30,029 nucleotides of DNA. Source: a virus. This document shows, piece by piece, positions 13,384 through 23,800 of this stretch. The stretch is from positions 1-30,029 of the IMG/VR virus record IMGVR_UViG_3300025598_000121, one strand, 5' to 3'. The notes below the pieces were generated by a model that did not search any database, was not told the origin of the DNA, and worked only from the letters and a program-made list of their open reading frames with translations. Every line of letters starts with the position of its first letter. Position 1 is the first letter of the stretch. The position numbers were made by a program, and so were the translations under genes.

Positions 13384-16300
13384 TTAGAATTTTATGACTG
13401 GTAATAATGCTATGTTAGTTGGTCTAGTTTCAGTTGCAGTCCGTATTGCTACGTTACTGCCACTAGGAGGAACTGGCGATGAAGTGACAGGTTGAGTATT
13501 TCCTGGACTTGTGGGATTTTGATAGATAGCATTATCACCCCCGGATGCCATATTTGCATAGACACCGCTGTTGTTTGCAGTTGTCACGCTGAAGTTATGT
13601 GCATGATTTTGCATAGCATCTAACTGCTTACTACCGAATTGACGACCCGGATCTACCTGATTAGTGCTGTCATACCCTCGGATGAACTGCCCTTGAAGAT
13701 TGGGCACATTGAAGTCAGGCCCGCCAGGATTTGATGTATATATGTATCCTATGACATCGAATAAGCCCGGATAATCAGTTTTAGCATAAGATTGTCCTCC
13801 ACATACTAGATAGCCAGTAGGAGCATTCTGCGCTGCTAACCAGAATATAGCACCAGTTGGCACACCGTTCACAGCAGAATCTGCAGTATTAGCATGTCCT
13901 GCTTCTAGCGCATATGATGCATTAGCGACTGTACCGGATACATTACCGCCTGCTACTGAGTTGGCAACATTTGCGAAAGCAACTTGTCCGCTGACATTAG
14001 CACCGGGAAGGCTGCCTACTAGATTCCCTGCATATGAAGAATAATTTGCAGTAGGTACTATTCCAGCAACATTAGCACCAGTAATATTGGCTAATCGGCT
14101 ACCGTCTCCGACGAAATAACTACCAGTATTTGCGATTACATTACCATTAACCTGCATATTACCATTAGAAAATACACCAGTGCCAGCAACTACTAATACA
14201 TTTGCTACTGCATTTGAAGAGAAATTGATATTTCCATTTACAGCAGGAATATTGATATTAGAAGTACCATTGGAAATACCAGATCCTACTGGAACTGCAG
14301 CCCAAGTTAGTCCGCCTGAACCATTCGTTTGTAGATACTGACCGCTAGCACCACCTGCAATAGCAACATTACCTACAGGACCTAGGTTAACAGCAGTAGA
14401 ATTAGAGAAATTAGCAGTTCCGCCTGTAGCGACAAATGAATTTGAAGAAGTAGTTCCGGTAACCGTTAAGTTGGCATTGCCTGAGTTGTTGTATATGTTT
14501 AGATTACCAGTACCGCTAGGTATGATATTTATGTCATGATTGGTGCTGGATGGTGCATTGATTCCGATAGTGAGATTACCGGCATTACCGTATAAACCGT
14601 TCCCCAAGAAACTATTAGATACATATGCATCACCGTTAATATTGATCTTGCCTGAAGTGATCTGTAATACATTTGAACCGGGGCCCGGACTCAATACATC
14701 GGGCGAGAAGTTTATATTGCTATTACCAGTATCCAGCGCGATCCTCATTCTGCCGCCCACAGTTGTTAGATAACTATCTGCGGGGATGAGAATATTTCCA
14801 GGAGTCGTGAGATTTCCTGTATTGTCGAACGTCCAATCATTTTGATGATTAGTTTCTACAGTTATAGTGAAGGAAGCAGCAGTTCCGCTTGCTCCGCCGA
14901 CTTTAGGAATCGTGATCGTCTCACCAGTAGTGTAGCCTGATCCTTGATTATTGATACGCACAAATCCGATAGGGCCACCTGCATTTTGCACTGCGATATC
15001 TACGGTGAGACCAGTACCAGCGCCAGACGCTGTAGTAGCAACATTGGTAGATATTCCTACAGGATAACCAGTAGGTGCTGTACCATAATTGATGCTGTCA
15101 TAGTTGATGACGACTTGATATATGGTAGTTGTTCGCACATCTACGTTGCTCGTATAAGAAGAGAGCGTTAATGCATTTGCTGCATCTACGCCTATGTTAG
15201 CGTTAGAAGTGATATTACCTGTGTTATCTAGTACAGTTCCACCTGGGGTTGTGAGGTTACCAGTAGTATCAAAATTCCATTGGTTGTCAGTACCGCTATT
15301 CGCATTTATATAGACATTTCCGTTTGCTACTGGAATAGAAATGTTAGAAAAACCATTTGACAAATTGTCGAATGTTACCGGAGAACCGTTGCGATAATTT
15401 ACTGCGAATGTATTAGCTGGTAGTGTGAGATTTCCTGTGCTATCGAACACCCAAGGATTAGAAGAAGCAGTATTGCCGTTAGTGGATATAGTGACATTTC
15501 CGCTAGTCGCATCGCTGAGACTAATCTTGCTGTATGAAGTCGTGTTACCATTGACGATATTGATTATAGTTCCAGCATTTGCTGTGATAACAGCATTGTT
15601 CTGTGTTGTATTGGAATCTTCATAAGTTGCTAGTGTCATTGCACCAGTAGTATCGAACACCCATTGATAATCTACACCTGCATTCGCGTTTAAGTAGATA
15701 TTGCTGTTGGGATTAGGAATACTAACATTACTTTCACCAGAATAAATTCTATTATTGCTACCTAAAAGCGAATTTAGTTCGAGGAGTTTCCATATTTGAG
15801 AGCCATTATTATAAGTAGTGGCTACCATATTTCCTTGACCAGCTGTCAATGCAAATACACTTCCGGCTTCTCCGTTAAATCCGGATGCTGATATCGTAAT
15901 ATTTGCGCTATCTGGAATAGTTTTGATGTAATAAACTGTATTTGCAGCGACACCGCCGAACACATTACCAGAAAATACGATTGGATTATTGACAAACAAG
16001 TTAGAAGTGGTGCCGCAATTTAGATGATTATCAGAAGTTGCAATAGTCACGTCTTTCTGAACAACATTAGCATTGAAATCTGCGGTACAGACATACATAT
16101 AGTCTGCGTCAACTGCTACTGTGCCCGGAACATCTCCTGGAAATCCTACTGGACTCGGAGTGCGTTGCTGTATCTCAGTTGATTGGAAAGGTCTATTGAT
16201 TGGTGTTACAGTGATCGTGTTACCGCAATCTAATGAAGAGAACCTAAACTCTAGAATACCCGCATCTGCTGGTGCCGTCAGTGTGGCGACGTTTGAGATA

Positions 16301-16788
16301 TTGGCATAATTCTCTAATAGCGTCACGCCATAATTGTTATTAGAAGAAACACATGCACGGGGAAGGGAGATCGTAGCCGTGGGATCAGTCATAGTCAAGC
16401 GTAATACGACATTGCTCTCGGTATTAGTAGGACTCCAACCGCCAAATTGTAGCGCGATATTGCCAGTGACTGCACCGAACTGAACATCTGCTTGATTGAC
16501 GTTGACTAGCACCGTGCCAGCTAATGCATTTCCTAGATTATAAGTAGTAGACCTGAAGCCGCTGGTAGCAGCATTGCTGATCAGGGTATTTCCCATATCA
16601 TTGTTTAACGGAATATTATTCAGCGCCGCTTTAAGCACAGACTTAGATTGAAGGTCAGTGATCTCAGCCGCAGCAGTGTTTAACTGTGTGGTGATCTGCG
16701 TGAAGTTATCCCTGAAAGGCTGGGTACTATTGTTCGTGCCTGGAACAGGGAAGTTTGTATTGATGCCGTTGGTATTGATTTGTGACAA
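13384..16788 (-). CDS. Tail fibre with tail-collar C-terminus
   Basis: The 1134-residue protein has an N-terminal helical segment (residues about 20-52, F-R-D-N-F-T-Q-I and later L-Q-S-K) like those anchoring fibres of T4-like marine phages. A module shared with the He_PIG protein follows (about 247-327). The long shaft is Gly/Asn-rich and repetitive, with one G-Q-Y-L-Q-T-N-G-S-G-G-L-T-W unit of the giant-fibre type. The C-terminus, from residue 979, is a phage tail-collar domain with N-H-A-H (as in the metal-binding HxH of T4 fibres) and the typical E-T-R-P-T-N-I-A-L-L-P ending. It probably contacts the host surface. The start is TTG at 16788, with AGGA 8 bases upstream and no in-frame ATG before a stop. 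Confidence 0.88.
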   Translation of the reverse strand: MSQINTNGINTNFPVPGTNNSTQPFRDNFTQITTQLNTAAAEITDLQSKSVLKAALNNIPLNNDMGNTLISNAATSGFRSTTYNLGNALAGTVLVNVNQADVQFGAVTGNIALQFGGWSPTNTESNVVLRLTMTDPTATISLPRACVSSNNNYGVTLLENYANISNVATLTAPADAGILEFRFSSLDCGNTITVTPINRPFQSTEIQQRTPSPVGFPGDVPGTVAVDADYMYVCTADFNANVVQKDVTIATSDNHLNCGTTSNLFVNNPIVFSGNVFGGVAANTVYYIKTIPDSANITISASGFNGEAGSVFALTAGQGNMVATTYNNGSQIWKLLELNSLLGSNNRIYSGESNVSIPNPNSNIYLNANAGVDYQWVFDTTGAMTLATYEDSNTTQNNAVITANAGTIINIVNGNTTSYSKISLSDATSGNVTISTNGNTASSNPWVFDSTGNLTLPANTFAVNYRNGSPVTFDNLSNGFSNISIPVANGNVYINANSGTDNQWNFDTTGNLTTPGGTVLDNTGNITSNANIGVDAANALTLSSYTSNVDVRTTTIYQVVINYDSINYGTAPTGYPVGISTNVATTASGAGTGLTVDIAVQNAGGPIGFVRINNQGSGYTTGETITIPKVGGASGTAASFTITVETNHQNDWTFDNTGNLTTPGNILIPADSYLTTVGGRMRIALDTGNSNINFSPDVLSPGPGSNVLQITSGKININGDAYVSNSFLGNGLYGNAGNLTIGINAPSSTNHDINIIPSGTGNLNIYNNSGNANLTVTGTTSSNSFVATGGTANFSNSTAVNLGPVGNVAIAGGASGQYLQTNGSGGLTWAAVPVGSGISNGTSNINIPAVNGNINFSSNAVANVLVVAGTGVFSNGNMQVNGNVIANTGSYFVGDGSRLANITGANVAGIVPTANYSSYAGNLVGSLPGANVSGQVAFANVANSVAGGNVSGTVANASYALEAGHANTADSAVNGVPTGAIFWLAAQNAPTGYLVCGGQSYAKTDYPGLFDVIGYIYTSNPGGPDFNVPNLQGQFIRGYDSTNQVDPGRQFGSKQLDAMQNHAHNFSVTTANNSGVYANMASGGDNAIYQNPTSPGNTQPVTSSPVPPSGSNVAIRTATETRPTNIALLPVIKF
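15808..16050 (-). repeat. Wandering domain, copy 3 (in the tail-collar fibre)
   Basis: About 80 residues with N-P-I-V-F-S-G-N-V-F-G-G, then V-Y-Y-I, I-T-I-S and G-N-M. It interrupts an otherwise continuous Y-V-C-T-A-D-F...I-W-K unit. Confidence 0.6.
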
Positions 16789-16814
16789 TATTCTATTCCT
16801 AATCTAGTATAAAG

Positions 16815-16822
16815 TATTTAGT
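16815..16822 (-). promoter_or_regulatory. Late promoter-like ACTAAATA before the tail-collar fibre
   Basis: The motif matches 6 of 8 T4 late positions and repeats the variant at 12024-12031. The predicted start near 16809 gives about 20 bases of leader with AGGA before the TTG. The rest of the 60-base gap (16789-16848) holds only AT-rich sequence. Confidence 0.4.
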
Positions 16823-16848
16823 CTTATATAAAATACACATACATTAAA

Positions 16849-19800
16849 TCACCAATAGTTACCGTTCGAGATTGTTACGGGTGTATATGGAGTAAATGTT
16901 GCAGGGAATCGGAATGTTCCTGGTAATGCTGGATTGAGTGAGTTCATGGGTACAGGATTCGAGATCGTCCAGTTTCCTTCGCCAGTATAACTCGTGTCTA
17001 CGGGACTCATATACAACTGTCCCATAACAGCATTATATGCTAATCTCACTAGACCATTGGGTCTGATATAAGGCAATTGATCTGGGAATGTGCTGCTGTT
17101 GTCCCATGTGACATTCCATATATACGCTGTCCCATCCACTGCCATTCCTGTAGTCTGAAAAGCAGAGATTATCTGTTGCCTCAAATCAGCAGAACCGGCA
17201 GCGGGCGGGACGCTTGCCAAAGCATACCAAGCATCAGTGATGGTGCTATCCAGCTCTTCTAATACAGTAAACCCTACAATAGGAGTTATTCCTGGCCCAT
17301 TGATGATAGATATTCTAGAATTCGAAGATGCAGATTGTAGATTAAAATCAGTGCTTGTTACAGTAAAATGCGGAACTTGCGGTTCGACTGGTAATATAGT
17401 CTGTTGCGGAAATAGCACATAAAAATCTTTGCTATTTATAGGATCTGGAACAGGAGTCGCACTGGGCAAGTTCGTCCAGATATTTGGTACGATATTATTA
17501 TCATAATTATATGTGAGGCTCTTGTTCACCGTAAATCTATCGATCTCGAAGTTTATGGTGTTCAGCGTGTTGAGTTCGCCATATGGTGTCAGCCAGCTAT
17601 TGTTTATCTGATACTGAATATATTGTGCATAGGTTGGAGTGCCGGTCGCAGTTCCATCTGGTAATACCACAGTCACGCTACCGGTCATGTGTGTAGTTGA
17701 TACTGCGGCGCTGGGAATGAGCATCTTCACAGGACCGAGGAATGTATCTGAAATAGAGAATGTCGTGGAAGAGGAAACATTCTGAACATAATATGTTTTT
17801 CCTGGAACCAATCCACCGAACATATCACCCACAAACGAGATCCTATTTCCTACAATTAATCCAGCGGTAGTACCAGAAGCCAGCGTAAATGAATATGCAT
17901 CGCAACTCGCGACTTGTACTACGGGCAATACCTCAGTCTCAGGAAGGCAATAGGCGATGACCCACGCTTGTATATAACCCAATGTCGAACCATCGCTCTG
18001 TTGTGTAGTCATCCAAGCGGGCAATAGTTCGTAGTTGGTCTGTTGCCCCAGAACATTCACTACCTGCTGCCTCATGTTTATCAGAGAGTTGGGATATACA
18101 TCCAATGCATATCCTCCTGCTGGAAGCGGAATAGGTTTTGGCCAGGTTATATCTTTCGCTACGCTGATACCATTTGGATTCTGTTTATTAGTCTGCCTGG
18201 TATTATTAAACTGTCCAGTATTATAATTAACAAGATTATCGATAACTTCACTATAGACTACTTCGTATACAACATTACCGGTAGTCTCACTTATTGCTTG
18301 TGCTATATTGACTTCACCTAGAGTAATGTTTCTCCAATAATGATTGATCTTGATAGCCGAGAGATATTCTTCGAGATTGCTGGCATTCACGCCGTAAGCA
18401 TGTTCATAGATAACATCTGTCGCTTTGCCGAAATTTGGATCCGTTGGTCTATATAGATAGTTTTCTGGAATCAGGAAATCGCTTGTCAATAATGTATTGA
18501 TAGACTGCCTATCGCTAAAACCAGGTGTGCATTGGATATATAGCGTATCGAATGGTTGCTCAAACTCCTGATAGACAGTGAGCGTAAATTCTTGCGTAGA
18601 AGTTACTACAGTGCTGAACTGCGGATTATATGCCTCTACTGTAAATGTGAATACAGTGCTATCACCTTGAGCTAACTTATTTGTAGTAGGCTGGAATGCT
18701 ACTGTACCTGTTATTTCACCATCGGCCTGTAATGCAAGATTTGGAGGAAGCGAATTGGATCCGGTTGCTAGTCTATACTGTAGTGGGACATCACATACCG
18801 CACGTACTTGTAGTGTACTGACTACTGCATTGTTTATTTTTCCTAAATCAGCAGGTGTAGTCCAAACGATAGTGCCGTTGATATTATTGGTTAGGTTGAA
18901 TGAGAAGTAAAATACAGCAGATGTGATAGTATTATTTGTCTTCTTCGATACCGAAACGCTGAAGTTAAAATTACCTATATTATTCGTGCTAATCGTGGGT
19001 GTACCAGTAATCCAACCGGTATTTGAATCACCTGTCAATCCTAATGGTAAATTCGTGAATGTATATCGTAGTGCATCCCCGTCAAAATCATGTCCTAAAA
19101 TAGAGAATGCAAAGAAATCACCGCTATCGAACTCGCCGATATAAGCTATATCAGAAGGAGCATATGTCTCTCCGGGAATAGCAGGATTTTTCGGAAGAAC
19201 ATAATAGCCAAATTCAGTCAGATGCTGTCCTAACGCATAAGTTTCTGGTCTGGTATTATACATCGTAGGAATTCGAGTATTAGGGGGATATCCGGGGCCA
19301 CCTTCGCTTATTGGTAAATTCTGATTAGCTATCGTCATAGTATATGTCTGTGTCGCTGATCCTAGCGCACTCAATATCCTTAGCGTAAATGAGAAAGTTT
19401 CAGTGATAGGGGTGCCGACTGAGATAGCAGGTAGCGTCACTGTCATATTACCAATATCACTCGTTAATGGAATTGTAGCACCGCCTACACTTCCTGATAT
19501 AGTGAAACTTGTATTATTGATTATATTATTGATATAGTATGTCTGATTAGATGCTATTCCACCAAAAGTAGTACCGGTGAAGTTGACAGGTCTGTTCAGA
19601 ACAAATCCTGCTGTGCTATAGCAAGAGATAGAGTTTGTATCGCCATTTGTCGCAGTAGCAACAGTCGTCACCGATTGAGTACTACGTTGAATAGTAGGGG
19701 GTTGTGCATAACCACGTATTAATCCGGCTTCATTGATCTCTACCCCGGGAGGAAGGGTACCAGATAACAGTTCTATGATAATAGCGTTTGTTGATAGGGG

Positions 19801-20199
19801 ATTAGAATATTCGATGGGAATCTCTATCCAGGTACTATCCAAGAAACTATAAGGGAATTTATTGCTCCATGGCACGGGATTAGGAATAGCGCCTGCTGGT
19901 GTCGTAAATGCAGGAGCAGCAGTTCCTGATATGGATATGCTGAATGATCTGTCCCTGAGATTACCGAGAGCGTCAGTCGCTCGAACCACGATGGGATATT
20001 TGGTGAGCGACGTGACTATGCCAGGAGTGCCTGATATCGACCCATGAACATCCATGGTCACGCTATCAGGAAGAGAACCGCTGATAATAACATAAGTGAG
20101 GGATGTAGTTGCAGTAGCGATGAGTTGTGCATTGAATGGAGTGGCAGCGGGAAATGTTCCCAAAGTTCCTGCAGGTGTTATCCAGGTTGGCTGTGTCAT
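16849..20199 (-). CDS. Large virion protein with Ig-like (He_PIG) domains
   Basis: The 1116-residue protein begins with tandem Ig-like domains of the He_PIG type. Signature turns include L-P-D-S-V...G-S-I-S-G-T-P (about 43-59), L-P-P-G-V...G-L-I-R-G (149-163), L-P-L-G-L...G-W-I-T-G-T-P (384-401) and L-P-P-N-L...G-E-I-T-G-T (484-499). From about 545 on it becomes a different region rich in Tyr, Asn and Pro. Such proteins occur on virions of T4-like marine phages and may bind carbohydrate or bridge fibres; the exact location is unknown. Two copies of an ~80-residue module (about 178-256 and 762-846) interrupt other domains. AAGGA lies 5 bases before the ATG. It sits between the lysin and the collar fibre. 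Confidence 0.82.
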   Translation of the reverse strand: MTQPTWITPAGTLGTFPAATPFNAQLIATATTSLTYVIISGSLPDSVTMDVHGSISGTPGIVTSLTKYPIVVRATDALGNLRDRSFSISISGTAAPAFTTPAGAIPNPVPWSNKFPYSFLDSTWIEIPIEYSNPLSTNAIIIELLSGTLPPGVEINEAGLIRGYAQPPTIQRSTQSVTTVATATNGDTNSISCYSTAGFVLNRPVNFTGTTFGGIASNQTYYINNIINNTSFTISGSVGGATIPLTSDIGNMTVTLPAISVGTPITETFSFTLRILSALGSATQTYTMTIANQNLPISEGGPGYPPNTRIPTMYNTRPETYALGQHLTEFGYYVLPKNPAIPGETYAPSDIAYIGEFDSGDFFAFSILGHDFDGDALRYTFTNLPLGLTGDSNTGWITGTPTISTNNIGNFNFSVSVSKKTNNTITSAVFYFSFNLTNNINGTIVWTTPADLGKINNAVVSTLQVRAVCDVPLQYRLATGSNSLPPNLALQADGEITGTVAFQPTTNKLAQGDSTVFTFTVEAYNPQFSTVVTSTQEFTLTVYQEFEQPFDTLYIQCTPGFSDRQSINTLLTSDFLIPENYLYRPTDPNFGKATDVIYEHAYGVNASNLEEYLSAIKINHYWRNITLGEVNIAQAISETTGNVVYEVVYSEVIDNLVNYNTGQFNNTRQTNKQNPNGISVAKDITWPKPIPLPAGGYALDVYPNSLINMRQQVVNVLGQQTNYELLPAWMTTQQSDGSTLGYIQAWVIAYCLPETEVLPVVQVASCDAYSFTLASGTTAGLIVGNRISFVGDMFGGLVPGKTYYVQNVSSSTTFSISDTFLGPVKMLIPSAAVSTTHMTGSVTVVLPDGTATGTPTYAQYIQYQINNSWLTPYGELNTLNTINFEIDRFTVNKSLTYNYDNNIVPNIWTNLPSATPVPDPINSKDFYVLFPQQTILPVEPQVPHFTVTSTDFNLQSASSNSRISIINGPGITPIVGFTVLEELDSTITDAWYALASVPPAAGSADLRQQIISAFQTTGMAVDGTAYIWNVTWDNSSTFPDQLPYIRPNGLVRLAYNAVMGQLYMSPVDTSYTGEGNWTISNPVPMNSLNPALPGTFRFPATFTPYTPVTISNGNYW
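17662..17916 (-). repeat. Wandering domain, copy 2 (in the He_PIG protein)
   Basis: Residues about 762-846, with I-S-F-V-G-D-M-F-G-G, T-Y-Y-V, F-S-I-S and a closing M-T-G-S-V-T-V-V. It lies between V-I-A-Y-C-L-P and T-Y-A-Q-Y-I-Q-Y. Confidence 0.55.
19432..19668 (-). repeat. Wandering domain, copy 1 (in the He_PIG protein)
   Basis: Residues about 178-256, with V-N-F-T-G-T-T-F-G-G, T-Y-Y-I, F-T-I-S and G-N-M-T-V. It splits the second He_PIG domain after the G-L-I-R-G strand; the domain resumes at T-F-S-F-T-L-R-I. Confidence 0.6.
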
Positions 20200-20211
20200 C
20201 TCATTCCTTAA

Positions 20212-20829
20212 TCAACTCAATGCTTTCAGAGCAACGGCATACTGCCGTTGTCTGATATCTAACCCGTTAGTTCCGCCGTTTATGTGTTTAGTGAGACCAA
20301 CAAAATCATTATTATCTACATATTTATTCAGTGATTTAAGGGTCCAAAACCATCCTGCTGATAAGGTCGCACCTTCTACGGATTCTAAATATAACACAGT
20401 GTCTGATAGGCTTTTTTTGATTGAGTTAGCATATTGTTGATATGTGGATTTGCCTGTTAGTTGTATGATTCCTCTGCCGCGATATGTCCAACCGTCACCC
20501 GAAGCCTCGTTGCCATTACCTAATATGTTCGCATAAACTTTATCAGCTATTCGTTCTGGGTTGTGCGCGTATGGTTGTGCATCAGATAGAGTAGCAAAAT
20601 TATTAAGGAATGTATTGAGTAACCCCTGCGCACTATAGTTTAGATTTTCTTGTATCTTGTTGAAATATGCGGATTCATATGAAGTCTGTGCCAAAAATGC
20701 AGCCGTCCTATTCTTGTTACCATTCAACTGTGCTTGAACAATAACCATATTTAGGGGATCGATGAAAGATGATAACACTGTTGCATCTGTCTTGGGGCAT
20801 ATTTGTTGTAATATATTTAGAGTTATCAT
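20212..20829 (-). CDS. GH19 chitinase-like lysin
   Basis: About 205 residues from the ATG at 20829, with an AAAGAAAG-type weak ribosome site. An ATG at 20859 would add 10 residues and overlap the fibre gene. It is a single glycoside hydrolase 19 domain: A-Q-T-S-Y-E52-S with the presumed acid Glu, E61-N-L-N-Y-S-A with the second Glu, and Y-R-G-R-G-I-I-Q-L-T-G at 116-126. Phage GH19 enzymes cut peptidoglycan as endolysins, and this is the likely role. The residue before E52 is Tyr where many family members have His (HES). There is no signal peptide. Its place between two fibre genes also allows a tail-associated wall-piercing function. No holin or spanin is recognised beside it. Confidence 0.88.
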   Translation of the reverse strand: MITLNILQQICPKTDATVLSSFIDPLNMVIVQAQLNGNKNRTAAFLAQTSYESAYFNKIQENLNYSAQGLLNTFLNNFATLSDAQPYAHNPERIADKVYANILGNGNEASGDGWTYRGRGIIQLTGKSTYQQYANSIKKSLSDTVLYLESVEGATLSAGWFWTLKSLNKYVDNNDFVGLTKHINGGTNGLDIRQRQYAVALKALS

Positions 20830-20843
20830 TTTGCGATCTTTCT

Positions 20844-23800
20844 TTATGCGACATACCACTGAGTGGCAGTTGCAGCGATGAATTGATGTGTAGTATTGGC
20901 TGTCAATGTATAAGCAGCATTTGCTGCGCCTGGATAGATGGCTGCACCTGTATTGGGATATACTGCCAGACTATTCGCACCTGCGTTAGTGATATAGATG
21001 ATCATCCCTGCTTGTGCTACAGGGAGTTTGCCGCCGGATCCTGATGGTACAGTAGTGAAGATATTGATCTCGGTTGTGGTCTGGTATGCGTTGGCCTGCA
21101 CAGTTCCTGTAGCAGTTATACCTGTAGTCACGGAACGTAATATATAACCTGCTGCAGTGAAGGTGTTCGCAGAGACGACATTAGCGCCTGTGATATTAGC
21201 ACCAGAACCAGCGCCGATAGTCATATTACCAGAGACATTTAATATGTTCGCAGAGATGACATTAGCACCAGAGATGTTTGCCCCTGTTCCGCCGCCGATA
21301 GTCATATTACCAGCAACATTGACGCCTACACCAGTGACCACTAATATGTTCGCATTACCTACTGCACTGAGAGTGATATTACCATTTGCTACTGGAATGC
21401 TGACATTAGAGTTGCCACTCGCGATAGTAGTAACATTACCACCTGCTACGTTAGACCAAGATAAATTTCCGTTGCCGTCTGTCTGCAGATACTGATTAGC
21501 GAGACCGCCCTTGATATGAACATTAGCGACATTGCCTAGCTGCACATTTGAGTTACCGGTGCTGAAATCTACTAATCCACCGTTGGACTTGAAGGAGTTC
21601 GCAGAGATGAGGTTAGCACCTCCGATGTTTCCGTTCGCTGTCATATTGATGTTGCCACCAATATTAGCATTCGCTGTAGCAGTCATATATCCAGCGACAT
21701 TGACACCCGTACCAGTGACTACAAATACGTTGGCATTGCCACCAACAGATGAGTTGATATTACCATTTGTTGCTGGGATGCTTACATTTGAAGTACCATT
21801 AGATATATTCGTGCTTGATGGTGCATTAGCCCAAGACAATGAGCCAGCGCCGCTAGTTGTGAGTACTTGACCAGATAGACCACCTGTTATAGTGAGATTT
21901 GCTACTGCACCGAGATTAGCACTACCTTGCACTGTGAGTGAACTGAGTATGCCTAAGCTAGTGATATTTGGCTGAGCATTCGTATATACTGTTCCGGCAA
22001 ATCTAGAATTTGAAACTTGACCAGTAACATTAGCACCCGTGACGTTGGCAAGACCGGCGCCATTACCAGCATAGTTTGATGCATTGAATAGTCCGATAAC
22101 TGTCGCACCGTTGGGACCTACTACCAACACATTCGCATTGCCACCTGCAGAAATAGCGACATTGCTTCCAGCAGAAGGAATGATTACATTACTATTTCCG
22201 TTCAGGAGTTGTGTCACTGCTGGGCTAGAAGACCAAGATAGATTACCAGCACCGTCAGTGAGTAGCACTTGACCTACGTTTCCGCCTGCGATCTTTACAT
22301 TGCTGACTGATCCTAGATTGGTTACGCCTTGAACAGAGAGATTGCTCAGTGTACCGACGAGCGTGATATTGGGCTGTTCGTGAGTTGCGACTGCACCTAA
22401 GAAGTAGTTAGCAGTTACAACGTTACCTAGATTTGCGTTCGCAGCAGTGATGTTACCTGTTATATTAGCATTAGATGCTACGATGCCGTTACCAGCGACT
22501 ACCAATACATTCGCATTGCTGCCAACACTCATCGTGATGTTGCCATCAGTGACTGGAATATTTACATTTGAGTTACCATTCAGGATAGTAGGGCCACCTG
22601 CTGAGTTAACCCAGTTGAGATTTCCTGCACCGTCTGTTGATAGATAGAAGCCAGAGTTTCCTCCAGTGATCTTGACATTGCCTACATTACCTAAGTTAGA
22701 GACGCCGGTGACGTTTAATCCGGTGAGAGTGCCCAATGAAGTGATGTTTGGTTGTGCATTTCCTGTAACATTTCCTGCATAGTTTGCAGTGTTTAATATC
22801 ACTCCGGTGAGATTGCTACCGTCACCATAGAAATAGTTTGCTTTGGCAATATTACTGTGCGTATTTCCTGTAAAATAACTGTTTCCTGTTACATTTAGAT
22901 TACCTGCAACAGAAGTACTTTGTCCATTAATACTTGCATTACCAGTAACGCCTAAGTTGAGACCTACACTTAAACTCTGTCCTGTACCTAAATTACCTCC
23001 AGTGCTTATATCACGATTGACACTTAAACTGCCGCTGAATGAGCCGCCTGCATTTACATTCAAGCTACCACCCAAGAATAAGTTAGATGTGATATTAGCA
23101 CTACCTGTTAAAAGTGCTCCTGTATTTGATATAACAAGCACATTCGCAGTTCCGCCAACTGAAGTTACGACATTGCCGCCGGATCCTACAACAAAGACGT
23201 TTGAGTTTCCGTTAGCGATACCGGGACCAGCTGCGACATACTGCCAAGATAGATTGCCAGTACCGTCTGTCTGTAGATATTGACCATTCGATCCGCCTGT
23301 TATACTGACGTTTCCGGGCGCGCCTAGCTTTGTATTACCAACTACAGTTAGTGCTGTCAGGTTACCTAGTGCAGTGATGTTTGGTTGATTTGCTGTAGTT
23401 ATCAGACCAGTTATCGTATTAGCATTGACTGTTCCGGAAGCATTGATACTACCTGCTATTAGATTTGAGATATTAGCATTGGCAATAATGACACCATTCG
23501 CAGTTGCTACTAATATGTTTGAGTTGCCGCCCGCAGATACTATAACATTTCCGCCGGCTACAGGAATATTGACGCTAGTGTTTCCATTGACGATAGAAGG
23601 ACCAGTTGCTGATGATACCCAAGATAGATTTCCGTTACCATCTGTTTGTAGATATTGACCGGTGAACCCGCCAGTGATTGTAACGTTGCTCACGCTTCCT
23701 AAATTTGCGATACCGCGCATATTCAGGGCAGCTAGATTGCCTAGTGAGGTGATGTTTGGTTGTGCGCTTGCTGAAACAACATTTGCGACTGCTGCAGTTG

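Noticed and set aside
20212-20859. Lysin start at 20859, adding 10 basic residues
   Set aside because: It would overlap the fibre gene by 16 bases without a better ribosome site, and the domain fits the ATG at 20829.
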